Source: Rhodanobacteraceae bacterium (GTDB lineage Bacteria; Pseudomonadota; Gammaproteobacteria; Xanthomonadales; SZUA-5). Taken from it: 64,000 bases of DNA. This document shows, in pieces, positions 52,755 through 60,760 of the stretch. Both the position numbers and the translations under genes were made by a program. Location: the NCBI GenBank assembly GCA_016713135.1, contig JADJPR010000001.1:124001-188000 (forward strand). Direction: 5' to 3'. The notes under the pieces were generated by a model. The model saw nothing but the letters and a program-made list of their open reading frames with translations. It was not told the origin of the DNA and did no database searches. Position 1 is the stretch's first letter, and each line of letters begins with the position of its first letter.

Positions 52755-55676
52755 TCACCGCACCTCCACCACCACCGAATCCATCACCAACGCCCCCGGC
52801 CCGCCGCCAAACTGGAACGCGCCCGGCTCCGGCGTCAGTGCGCGGTAGCCGCCGTCGTAGTCCCAGGTGCTCAAGTAGATCCGGGTGCCGGCGTGGCTGG
52901 CGGGATTGCCGAGGATGGCGGCGGGGAGGGTCAGGGTGAGTGTGCGCGCGGCGCGGTCGACGGCCACGCCGGGGGTGGGCGTCACCGGGGTGCCTTCGTT
53001 GGTCGCGCTGGCGCCGTCGCTGCGGTGGCCGGCGATCGCCCAGCCGCCGGCGCGCACGCGGTAGTGCCAGCGCATGCCGTCCGGCAGCTCGCCCTGTTGC
53101 AGCGGCATCACGCTGGCACCACCCTCGCGTCCCGGCAGCTGGACGTAGGCGGTGAGCGCCACGTGGTCGAAGCCGTTCGGCGGATTCCAGCTGGCGATCA
53201 CCTGGTGCAGCGTCAGCGTGAGCCGCAGGGCGCCGCCGTTGGCTTCCACGCGGACATGCTCGATGTCGGCCGGGCGCGCCTCGCGCCAGGCGGGATCGGT
53301 CGGGTACCGGTAGCGGCCGTCCGGCCCGTGGTCATCGCCCTTGGGATCGGCGATGTCGACCAGCGTGCGCCACGGCCGCTGCACCTGGAAGAGGAAGGCA
53401 TCGGAAACTGCGTCGCTGTCCGGATCGCGCAGCACCAGACGGTGCTCGAGCGCCGGATCCAGCATCGAGCCGGTGTCGACGGTCGTGCGCCAGCGGCCGT
53501 CGGGAGCGACGGCCACCGTCTGCGCGCTGCCCAGCTGGCCATCGATCACCAGCTGTAACGCGTCCGCATGGTCGGCGCGACCGCTGAGCTCGAAGTCGCC
53601 GGCGAAACTTCGGGCGGCAGGTGGGTCGATCGTGATCTGCCCCGCTGCCGTGGCGGAGCCCGTTGGCGCGGCCGGTTGCGGCTGCCAGACGTAGGCGCTG
53701 CGCGGCGGCAAGACCAGGCTCAGGGTGCCGTCGGCGGAGACTGTTGGGGCCGGTAGAGAGCAGTTGACGCCAGTGGCCCCAGCTTGCGGGCGGGGGTCCA
53801 TCCCATGATCGGGCGAAGTTTCGCGCGCGTAGCCCGGTGTGCGGCGCAGCCGCTCACCGGTTGCTTGCGGCAAGTACCCGGTGAACGCGGTGCGCGCGCA
53901 CACCGGGCTACGCGACTCGTCCTGTGCGAACAGCGTCGCAAGCGAGGTGCCCGGTGCCAGCCCGGTCGCGAGGTGGTCGACCAGGATCGCCTCCTCGGCG
54001 GTGTTGAACACCACGATCAGCTGCTCGTCACCGTCGCGCATGCGCCAGGCCAGCGCACCGGCGCTGGCGCGGCTGCTGGCGAGCAGCTCCGGGGTGCCGC
54101 GCGACAGCACCGGGTGTGCGCGGCGCAGCGCGATGGCGTCCTTGAGGAAGCGGTAGAGCGGCGCCTGGGTGTCGAATTGATCGCGGCCGCCGGAACCGTA
54201 GCCGCTGGCGAACATCGCCGCGCGCTGTTCGCGGAAGCCCTGTTCGGTGCCGTAGTAGATCACCGGGATGCCGGGCAAGGTCAGCATCGCCAGCAGCGCC
54301 TGCTTCAGCCCCGCCTCGCTGCCGCCGGCGAGGAAGCGGTCGACATCGTGGTTGTCGAGGAAACTCGGGTTGAGGTGCGGGCGCGGGTGGATGCGCATCA
54401 TCGATTCGATCCGGTGCGCCAGCTCGGCGGTCGGGCGGCCGCGCGCGAACACCTCCCCGAGCGAGCCATACAGCGGGAAGTTGATCATCCCCGGCACGCG
54501 CTCGCCGCCGTCCTCGCGGCGCAAATAGCGGTCGATCTTGTGTGCGGCGTCGTCGCGGTAGGCCGGATCCACCGCGAAACCCTCGCCAAAACTCAGGAAG
54601 CGCTCGCGCCCGGTCGCCCGCGCCACCGCATCGATCCCCGGCGCCGCCGGATCCTCGGCGTGCAGGAAATCGTCGAAGAAGGCCGGCGGCACATAGAAGA
54701 TGGTGTCGATGCGGAAACCATCCACCCCGACCTCGCGGATCCAGTGTCCGTAGGCATCGCGCAGCGCGCGGCGCACCACCGGGTTCTCGGTGTTGAGGTC
54801 ATCCAGCCCGCCCATCTGCCAGTCGGCTTCCTGCACCGGGTCCTGGTAGTCGCGGATGTCCGGCGTCCAGTGGTAGATCGCCGCGGCGCGCTGGGCGGGG
54901 TCGCGTGGGTCGTTCTGGTGGAAAGGTGGAGCGGGGCGGGCGTCGTTTGTCGAGGGCACGAGGGCACGAGGGCACGAGGGCACGAGGGCACGTGAGAAGC
55001 GGTCCCCGCCAAATCCGGACTGGTGGCCGCAGATTCCTGCGCCCCGCATTCGCTCGTCGCCCGCGCTTGCGTGCCCTCGTGCCTTCGTGCCCTCGTGCCC
55101 TCCAACGCAAAACCATCCCCATACCCCACATACCCCCGCACCGGATCGCCCGCTTGCCAGCTGGCGTCGTAGCCGAACCAGTTGCCGACATGGTTCACCA
55201 CGATGTCCTGCACCAGGTACATGCCGCGGGCGTGCAGGGCCTGGGACAGGTGCTGGTAGTCGGCCAGCGTGCCGTAGTGCGGGTCGACGGACTTGAAGTC
55301 GGCTCGCCCAGTAGCCGTGGTAGCCGGTGTAGCTGCGTTCGGGGTTCCACCACTGGTTGGTTACCGGCGGGGTGATCCACAGGGTGGTGGCGCCGAGGCC
55401 CTGGATGTAATCGAGGCGGCGGGTGATGCCGGCCAGGTCGCCGCCGCTGTAGTGCGAGTTGCGCGACGGGTCGTACTCGCCCTGGCCCTGGTCGTTGTTG
55501 CGCGGATTGCCGTCGTCGAAGCGGTCGATCATCGCGAAATAGATCACCTGGTCGCGCCAGTCGGGCGACGGGAGGTGTCGCGCCCCGGCCACTGTGCCCT
55601 CGCGCGCCGCGGGTGGCGCGGCACATCCGGCGAGCACGAGGCAGAGCAGCGGGAGGGTGGCGAGCCTGATCGACAT
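52755..55676 (-). CDS. GH13 alpha-amylase lipoprotein with C-terminal glucodextranase-like module, disrupted by repeats and a frameshift
   Basis: The start at 55676 gives MSIRLATLPLLCLVLAGC, a lipoprotein signal. The GH13 N-terminal block (DQVIYFAMIDRFDDGNP; GYHGYWA) is followed near 55303 by a one-base insertion; the true continuation (DFKSVDPHYGTLADYQ; VQDIVVNHVGNWFG) is in another frame until ~55105. A family G repeat then interrupts the gene (54951-55103). Afterwards the first frame resumes: VDGFRIDTIFY, FLSFGEGFA, LDNHDVDRFL carry the catalytic Asp/Glu/Asp. A family J palindrome (53828-53912) is read in frame. The C terminus (DIADPKGDDHGPDGRYRYP) is a glucodextranase-type beta module. 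No stop occurs in the outer frame, but ~70 residues are scrambled, so activity is doubtful. Confidence 0.8.
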   Translation of the reverse strand: MSIRLATLPLLCLVLAGCAAPPAAREGTVAGARHLPSPDWRDQVIYFAMIDRFDDGNPRNNDQGQGEYDPSRNSHYSGGDLAGITRRLDYIQGLGATTLWITPPVTNQWWNPERSYTGYHGYWASRLQVRRPALRHAGRLPAPVPGPARPRHVPGAGHRGEPCRQLVRLRRQLASGRSGAGVCGVWGWFCVGGHEGTKARGHASAGDERMRGAGICGHQSGFGGDRFSRALVPSCPRALVPSTNDARPAPPFHQNDPRDPAQRAAAIYHWTPDIRDYQDPVQEADWQMGGLDDLNTENPVVRRALRDAYGHWIREVGVDGFRIDTIFYVPPAFFDDFLHAEDPAAPGIDAVARATGRERFLSFGEGFAVDPAYRDDAAHKIDRYLRREDGGERVPGMINFPLYGSLGEVFARGRPTAELAHRIESMMRIHPRPHLNPSFLDNHDVDRFLAGGSEAGLKQALLAMLTLPGIPVIYYGTEQGFREQRAAMFASGYGSGGRDQFDTQAPLYRFLKDAIALRRAHPVLSRGTPELLASSRASAGALAWRMRDGDEQLIVVFNTAEEAILVDHLATGLAPGTSLATLFAQDESRSPVCARTAFTGYLPQATGERLRRTPGYARETSPDHGMDPRPQAGATGVNCSLPAPTVSADGTLSLVLPPRSAYVWQPQPAAPTGSATAAGQITIDPPAARSFAGDFELSGRADHADALQLVIDGQLGSAQTVAVAPDGRWRTTVDTGSMLDPALEHRLVLRDPDSDAVSDAFLFQVQRPWRTLVDIADPKGDDHGPDGRYRYPTDPAWREARPADIEHVRVEANGGALRLTLTLHQVIASWNPPNGFDHVALTAYVQLPGREGGASVMPLQQGELPDGMRWHYRVRAGGWAIAGHRSDGASATNEGTPVTPTPGVAVDRAARTLTLTLPAAILGNPASHAGTRIYLSTWDYDGGYRALTPEPGAFQFGGGPGALVMDSVVVEVR
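53828..53912. repeat. Palindromic hairpin element, family J, copy 3, inside the GH13 coding region
   Basis: 85-bp palindrome from CGTAGCCCGG to CGGGCTACG. It is translated in the frame of the gene as an Arg/Pro/Thr-rich stretch of ~28 residues not expected in the family. Confidence 0.8.
54951..55103. repeat. Inverted-repeat element, family G (GAGGGCAC words), inside the GH13 coding region
   Basis: Left arm 54951-54993 is five GAGGGCAC 8-mers; right arm 55069-55103 is four GTGCCCTC-type 8-mers; the loop is ~75 bases. It separates the GFALE and FHQNDPRD segments of the amylase. Confidence 0.85.
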
Positions 55677-55757
55677 GGGAGCCCCGAAAGCCGGAAAACC
55701 CCTGCTTTTTGCCGCATGGACGCGACGATCGGTAGCGCCGTCGGGATGCAAAGCCCA

Positions 55758-55771
55758 TGAATACGTATACA
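55758..55771. promoter_or_regulatory. LacI-type operator candidate between the GH13 and TonB-receptor genes
   Basis: TGAATACGTATACA, palindromic except at two positions, with a central CG. It matches the TGnATnCGnATnCA form also seen at 52478. It lies in the 237-bp divergent gap, 143 bp upstream of the receptor start and 82 bp upstream of the GH13 start. Confidence 0.6.
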
Positions 55772-55913
55772 ACGGGAGCTTAACGAACCGCGTCAGCCGC
55801 TACCATTTTCCGACCGCGCCGGAGGAGGAGTTCAGGCGCGGTAAATGTTTCCGCAATCGCGCCGACAGCTGTGCTTCGCCGGCGTCTATCAGCACCCAGC
55901 AGTGGAGGGGGAG

Positions 55914-58643
55914 ATGAAACTCAAGCGCAACATGCTGTTCATGGCACTCGCGTCGGCCTCGTTGATGATGGTCAGCGGCGTGCATGCACAGACGGCCGCG
56001 GCGGCCGACAGCCAAGACCAGTCGATGACCGCCAAGGAGCGCGAGGCGAAGCGCAAGGCGGAGGCGGCGGAGAAGGCAAAATCGCTGGACGTGGTGGAAG
56101 TCACCGGCATCCGGCGCGGTATCGAGAGCGCGATCAACCTGAAGCAGGAATCGACCTCGATCATCGAGGCGGTCTCCGCCGAAGACATCGGCAAGCTGCC
56201 GGACAGCTCGATCGCCGAGTCGATCGCGCGCCTGCCGGGCCTGGCCGCCCAGCGCGTCGCTGGCCGCGCCACCACGATCAGCATCCGCGGCCTCGCGGGC
56301 GATTTCTCCACCACCCTGCTGAATGGTCGCGAGCAGGTCTCCTCGGGCGACAACCGCGGCGTCGAGTTCGACCAGTACCCGTCCGAGCTGCTGAGCTCGG
56401 TGGTGGTCTACAAGACGCCGGATGCCAACCTGGTGGCCCAGGGCATCTCCGGTACCGTCGACCTGCAGACCGTGCGTCCGCTGAGCCTGGGCAAGCGCGT
56501 GGTGTCGCTGAATGCGCGCTACGAGAAGAACTCCACTGGCGAGGTGAACCCGGGCTACGACGACACCGGCTACCGCATCAGCGCCTCCTACATCGACCAG
56601 TTCGCCGACAACACCATCGGCGTCGCGCTGGGTTTTGCGCGCCTGGACTCGCCGGGCCAGACCGAGCGCTGGAATGCCTGGGGCTATGAGCGCCAGACCA
56701 TCGGCGGCCAGGACGCCGAGTTCCTGACCGGCTCGCAGATCTATGGCACCTCCACCAGCAATGTCCGCGACGGCCTGATGGCGGTCATCGAGTGGGCGCC
56801 GAGCGACACCTATTCCGGCGCGCTGGACATCTATTACTCGCAGTTCGAGCGCGTCGAAACCACGCGCGGCCTGGAAGTGGGCCTGTTCCCGGCGTGGACC
56901 GGCTCGACGTTGACCAATCCGATCGTCGACAACGGCCTGCTCGCCTCCGGCACCTTCAACAGCATCCGCCCGGTGCTGCGCAACGACGAGAACAAGCGCG
57001 AGGACGATATCTTCGCGATCGGCTTCAAGAACGAGTTCACCTTCAGCGACTACTGGACCGGCCTGGCCGACTTCAGCATGTCCAAGGCGAACCGCGACGA
57101 GTCGATCCTGGAAACCTATGCCGGTGCCGCCGGGCGCGACAACGTCAACGTGTTCGTCAACCGCGACGGCTTCCCGACCTTCGATTTCGGCCTCGACTAC
57201 ACCGATCCGACCACCATCCAGCTGCGCGATCCGGGCGGCTGGGGCCAGGACGGCTACATCAAGTACCCCGAGTTCGAGGACAAGCTGACCAGCGCGCGCT
57301 TCACCCTGTCGCGCGCCTTCGACAGCGCCACCTTCAGCGGCATCGACTTCGGTTCCAACTGGAGCAGGCGCACCAAGAGCCGCGCGGTGGCCGAGGCCTT
57401 CCTCGACCTGCGCAACGGCCGCGCGCCGACGACGATCCCGAGCGACCTGCTGGTCGGATCGGTCAATACCGGCTTCGCCGGCGTCCCCGGCGTGATCAGC
57501 TACAACGTCGGCGAGGCCTTCCGCACGCTGTACAACACGCGCACCAACATCAACCAGGACATCCTCAACAAGGACTGGGAAGTCGAAGAGACGGTCATCA
57601 CCAGCTTCGCCAAGCTGAACATCGACGGCATGCTGGGTGAGGTGCCGATGCGCGGTAACCTGGGCGTGTCCTATGTGTCGGCCGACCAGGAATCCGAAGG
57701 TTTCGCCGTGCCCGGCGGCAATGCCAGCGGCGCCCAGCCGTTCAAGGGCGGCACCGACTACGGCGATGTGTTGCCCAGCCTGAACCTGATCTTCTCGCTG
57801 ACCGACGAGCACACCCTGCGCTTCGGCGCCGCCAAGCAGGTATCGCGTCCGCGCATGGACCAGATGCGCGCGAACAACGGCTTCGGCATCGACACCACGC
57901 GCCAGGAATGGTCCGGCGGCGGCGGCAACCCGGAGCTGGAGCCGTGGCGTGCGACCAGCTACGACCTCTCCTGGGAGTACTACCTGTTCGGCAACAAGGG
58001 CTACATCAGCGCGGCGGCCTTCCACAAGGACCTGAAGTCGTACATCTACGACCAGACCGTCGAGTTCGATTTCAGCGTGTTCGACCTGTCCGGGTTCACC
58101 GCCAACGTGCCCACCTCGACCATCGGCCGCTTCACGCGTCCGACCAATGGCGAGGGCGGTTCGATCAACGGTTGGGAATTCGCCTTCTCGGTGCCCTTTG
58201 GCGAGTTCGCCCCGATGCTCGATGGCTTTGGCGTCCTCGGCAGCTACTCGGATACCCGCAGCGCAGTGCGCCCGCTGGGTCCGGGAACCAGCCAGCCGCT
58301 GCCCGGCCTGTCGCGCTACGTCTCCAACGTGACTGCCTACTACGAGCGCGGCGGTTTCTCCACCCGCATCAGCCAGCGCAGCCGCTCGGCCTTCATCGGC
58401 GAGATCCAGGGCTTCGGTGCGGACCGCGAGACCCGCTACATCGAGGGCGAGAAGCTGGTCGACTTCCAGGTCGGCTACGCCTTCGGCGGCGAATGGGACG
58501 GGCTGTCGGTGATCCTCCAGGTCAACAACGTGACCAACGAGGCCTACCAGGAGTTCTACCGCGACGCCGGCCGCATCGACCGTCCGCGTTCCTACAACGA
58601 GTACGGCCGCACCTACCTGCTGGGCGCCACGTACAAGTTCTGA
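55914..58643 (+). CDS. TonB-dependent receptor, Xanthomonas/Caulobacter type (TIGR01782-like)
   Basis: 909 residues. Signal peptide: MKLKRNMLFMALASASLMMVSGVHA. Residues ~60-190 are the plug, with the TonB box region DVVEVTGIRRGIESAINLK and IGKLPDSSIAESIARLPG. The rest is a 22-strand-type barrel ending RTYLLGATYKF, with the terminal Phe required for outer-membrane insertion. In this class the ligand is usually a maltodextrin or another plant or algal glycan; the neighbouring amylases and halogenase-like gene point to maltodextrin. A strong GGAGGGG ribosome site precedes ATG 55914. A hairpin terminator follows the stop. Confidence 0.95.
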   Translation: MKLKRNMLFMALASASLMMVSGVHAQTAAAADSQDQSMTAKEREAKRKAEAAEKAKSLDVVEVTGIRRGIESAINLKQESTSIIEAVSAEDIGKLPDSSIAESIARLPGLAAQRVAGRATTISIRGLAGDFSTTLLNGREQVSSGDNRGVEFDQYPSELLSSVVVYKTPDANLVAQGISGTVDLQTVRPLSLGKRVVSLNARYEKNSTGEVNPGYDDTGYRISASYIDQFADNTIGVALGFARLDSPGQTERWNAWGYERQTIGGQDAEFLTGSQIYGTSTSNVRDGLMAVIEWAPSDTYSGALDIYYSQFERVETTRGLEVGLFPAWTGSTLTNPIVDNGLLASGTFNSIRPVLRNDENKREDDIFAIGFKNEFTFSDYWTGLADFSMSKANRDESILETYAGAAGRDNVNVFVNRDGFPTFDFGLDYTDPTTIQLRDPGGWGQDGYIKYPEFEDKLTSARFTLSRAFDSATFSGIDFGSNWSRRTKSRAVAEAFLDLRNGRAPTTIPSDLLVGSVNTGFAGVPGVISYNVGEAFRTLYNTRTNINQDILNKDWEVEETVITSFAKLNIDGMLGEVPMRGNLGVSYVSADQESEGFAVPGGNASGAQPFKGGTDYGDVLPSLNLIFSLTDEHTLRFGAAKQVSRPRMDQMRANNGFGIDTTRQEWSGGGGNPELEPWRATSYDLSWEYYLFGNKGYISAAAFHKDLKSYIYDQTVEFDFSVFDLSGFTANVPTSTIGRFTRPTNGEGGSINGWEFAFSVPFGEFAPMLDGFGVLGSYSDTRSAVRPLGPGTSQPLPGLSRYVSNVTAYYERGGFSTRISQRSRSAFIGEIQGFGADRETRYIEGEKLVDFQVGYAFGGEWDGLSVILQVNNVTNEAYQEFYRDAGRIDRPRSYNEYGRTYLLGATYKF

Positions 58644-58669
58644 TGAAGTAGTCCTGTTGCACTCTTCCG

Positions 58670-58706
58670 CCCCCGCCAGTTGCGAGACTGGTGGGGGTTT
58701 TTCTTT
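58670..58706 (+). terminator. Intrinsic terminator after the TonB receptor gene
   Basis: Stem CCCCCGCCAG / CTGGTGGGGG (58670-58679 and 58688-58697; one G-T-type mismatch) with an 8-base loop, followed by TTTTTCTTT. It is the clearest Rho-independent terminator in the window. Confidence 0.85.
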
Positions 58707-58832
58707 GGTTGGGGGGGTGGGCGGCGGGCAGGTGGCCCTGCGACGGGCCTGCCCGAGATCTTTTCCGGCGGCTGTGGGTAAGATCGCGGACAGAGTCCGC
58801 CCCGTCAGTGTCGCGGCGCGCGATCTCTGCGG

Positions 58833-58862
58833 CCCACAACCCAGAACCCACAACCCACAACC
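58833..58862. repeat. Right arm of a family B element (solo)
   Basis: CCCACAA/CCCAGAA 7-mers without a matching left arm; only a short CTGTGGGTAAG lies at the expected left position. It sits 31 bp upstream of the halogenase start. Confidence 0.65.
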
Positions 58863-58892
58863 GGCGTCTGGCCAAGTACCCCGGAGACCCGC

Positions 58893-60395
58893 ATGAACCC
58901 AGTCCAGAAGGTGACCATCGTCGGTGGCGGCACCGCCGGCTGGATGACGGCCGCGCTCTTGAGCAAGCTGTTCGGCCGGGCGTTGACCATCCGCCTGATC
59001 GAGTCGGACGAGATCGGCACGGTGGGGGTGGGCGAGGCGACGATCCCGCAGATCCGCAATTTCAACGGGACGCTGGGGCTGGACGAGAACGAGTTCATCC
59101 GCGAGACCCAGGGCAGCTTCAAGCTCGGCATCCAGTTCGTCGACTGGCTGCGGCCCGGGCACCGCTACATGCATGCCTTCGGCGTGGTCGGCGGGCGCAA
59201 CCTCGGGCTGGTGCAGTTCTACCAGTACTGGCTGAAGCTGCGCGCGATGGGCTACGGCGCGGAGCTCGGCGACTACACCTTCAACACGATTGCCTCGGCG
59301 CAGAACCGCTTCATGCGCCCGCTCGACCGGCCCAACTCACCGCTGGGGTCGATCGCCTACGCCTTCCATTTCGACGCCGGCCTGTACGCGCGCTACCTGC
59401 GGCGCCGGGCCGAGCCGGCCGGCGTGCAGCGTATCGAGGGCAAGATCGTCGATGTGCAGCTGCACCCGGAGAGCGGTTTCGTCGAATCGGTGCGGCTGCA
59501 GTCGGGAGAGGTCGTCGATGGCGATCTGTTCATCGACTGCTCCGGCTTCCGCGGCCTGCTGATCGAGCAGGCGCTGAAGACCGGCTACGACGACTGGAGC
59601 CACTGGCTGCCGGTCAACCGCGCGCTCGCGGTGCCTTGCGAATCCTCGCCGGACCTGCATCCCTACACCCGCTCTACCGCGCGCGCGGCCGGCTGGCAGT
59701 GGCGCATCCCGCTGCAGCACCGGGTGGGCAACGGCCACGTGTATTGCAGCGACTTCATCAGCGACGACGAGGCGGCGGCCACCCTGCTCGCCAACCTCGA
59801 CGGCAAGCCGCTGGCCGACCCGCGCCCGCTGCGCTTCGTCACCGGCATGCGCCGCAAGTTCTGGAACCGCAACGTGGTCGCGATCGGCCTGGCCAGCGGC
59901 TTCCTGGAACCGCTGGAATCGACCAGCATCCATTTCATCCAGTCCTCGTTGGCCAGCCTGGTCTCGCTGTTCCCGGACAAGGGCTTCGACCCTGTCGCGA
60001 TCGCGCAGTACAACCGCCAGACCCAGTTCGAATTCGAGCGCAGCCGCGATTTCATCATGCTGCACTACCGCGCCACCGAGCGCACCGGTCCGCTGTGGCA
60101 GCACGTCCGCCACATGCCGATCCCGGACAGCCTGCAGCACAAGATCGATTTGTTCCGCGAAAGCGCCGCGATCCGCCGCGAAGACGAGGAACTCTTCAGC
60201 GAGATCAGCTGGATGCAGGTCATGCTCGGCCAGAACATCATCCCCAGGCGCTGGCATCCGATGGTGGATTTGCTCGGCGACGACGAGCTGAAGGAAATGG
60301 TTGAAGGCACCCGCCGCGTGCTCGAAAACTCGGCCGCGGTGATGCCGACGCACGCGGAATACATCGCGAAGACCTGCGCCGCGGCGAAGGTCTGA
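58893..60395 (+). CDS. Tryptophan-halogenase-like flavoprotein
   Basis: 500 residues. It has the FAD motif VTIVGGGTAGWMTAA at the N terminus, a Lys at position ~77 in GSFKLGIQF that aligns with the catalytic lysine of PrnA-type halogenases, and the GWQWRIPLQHR (WxWxIP) motif. True family members use FADH2, chloride and O2 to halogenate tryptophan. Homologues next to TonB receptors in glycan loci of Xanthomonadales and Caulobacter are common, and their real substrate is unknown. The gene follows the receptor but is separated from it by a terminator. Confidence 0.9.
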   Translation: MNPVQKVTIVGGGTAGWMTAALLSKLFGRALTIRLIESDEIGTVGVGEATIPQIRNFNGTLGLDENEFIRETQGSFKLGIQFVDWLRPGHRYMHAFGVVGGRNLGLVQFYQYWLKLRAMGYGAELGDYTFNTIASAQNRFMRPLDRPNSPLGSIAYAFHFDAGLYARYLRRRAEPAGVQRIEGKIVDVQLHPESGFVESVRLQSGEVVDGDLFIDCSGFRGLLIEQALKTGYDDWSHWLPVNRALAVPCESSPDLHPYTRSTARAAGWQWRIPLQHRVGNGHVYCSDFISDDEAAATLLANLDGKPLADPRPLRFVTGMRRKFWNRNVVAIGLASGFLEPLESTSIHFIQSSLASLVSLFPDKGFDPVAIAQYNRQTQFEFERSRDFIMLHYRATERTGPLWQHVRHMPIPDSLQHKIDLFRESAAIRREDEELFSEISWMQVMLGQNIIPRRWHPMVDLLGDDELKEMVEGTRRVLENSAAVMPTHAEYIAKTCAAAKV

Positions 60396-60413
60396 GACGG
60401 CGACCGGGAGCCG

Positions 60414-60688
60414 TTCAACGCGGAGACGCGGAGGGCGCAGAGGAGCGCGGAGAGAAGCGCCTTGAAGCTGTTCTCCGCGTCTTTGTGTCCAAACCCGAGT
60501 TGACGTAGCCCGTTGTGCCGCGCAGCGGCTCAGCGGGCACTTGTCGCAAGCACCCGGGAACGCGCTGCGCGCGTACCGCCGGGCTACGCTCGAAACACCC
60601 ATTCAACGCGGAGACGCGGAGGGCGCAGAGGAACGCGGAGAAGAGCGCCTTGAAGCTTTCTCTGCGTCCTCCGCGTCTCCGCGTTGAA
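60414..60688. repeat. Composite repeat: family C arms around a family J hairpin
   Basis: Family C left arm (60414-60450, GCGGAGACGCGGAGGGCGCAGAG words), a short complementary segment (~60473-60482), then a complete family J palindrome (60503-60588), then a second family C hairpin (60604-60640 and 60657-60688). No gene is seen between 60396 and 60760. It looks like one element inserted into or beside another. Confidence 0.8.
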
Positions 60689-60760
60689 GGAGTCCGGGCA
60701 GGCCGTAGTGCCGAGCTTGCTCGGCAACGATCCCGCCGCCGGCCAGCGGAGCAAGCTCCG

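Noticed and set aside
55772..55913. Minus-35/minus-10 promoter call upstream of the TonB receptor
   Set aside because: A TTAACG/TACCAT pair is present, but spacing (15) and match are too poor to support it.
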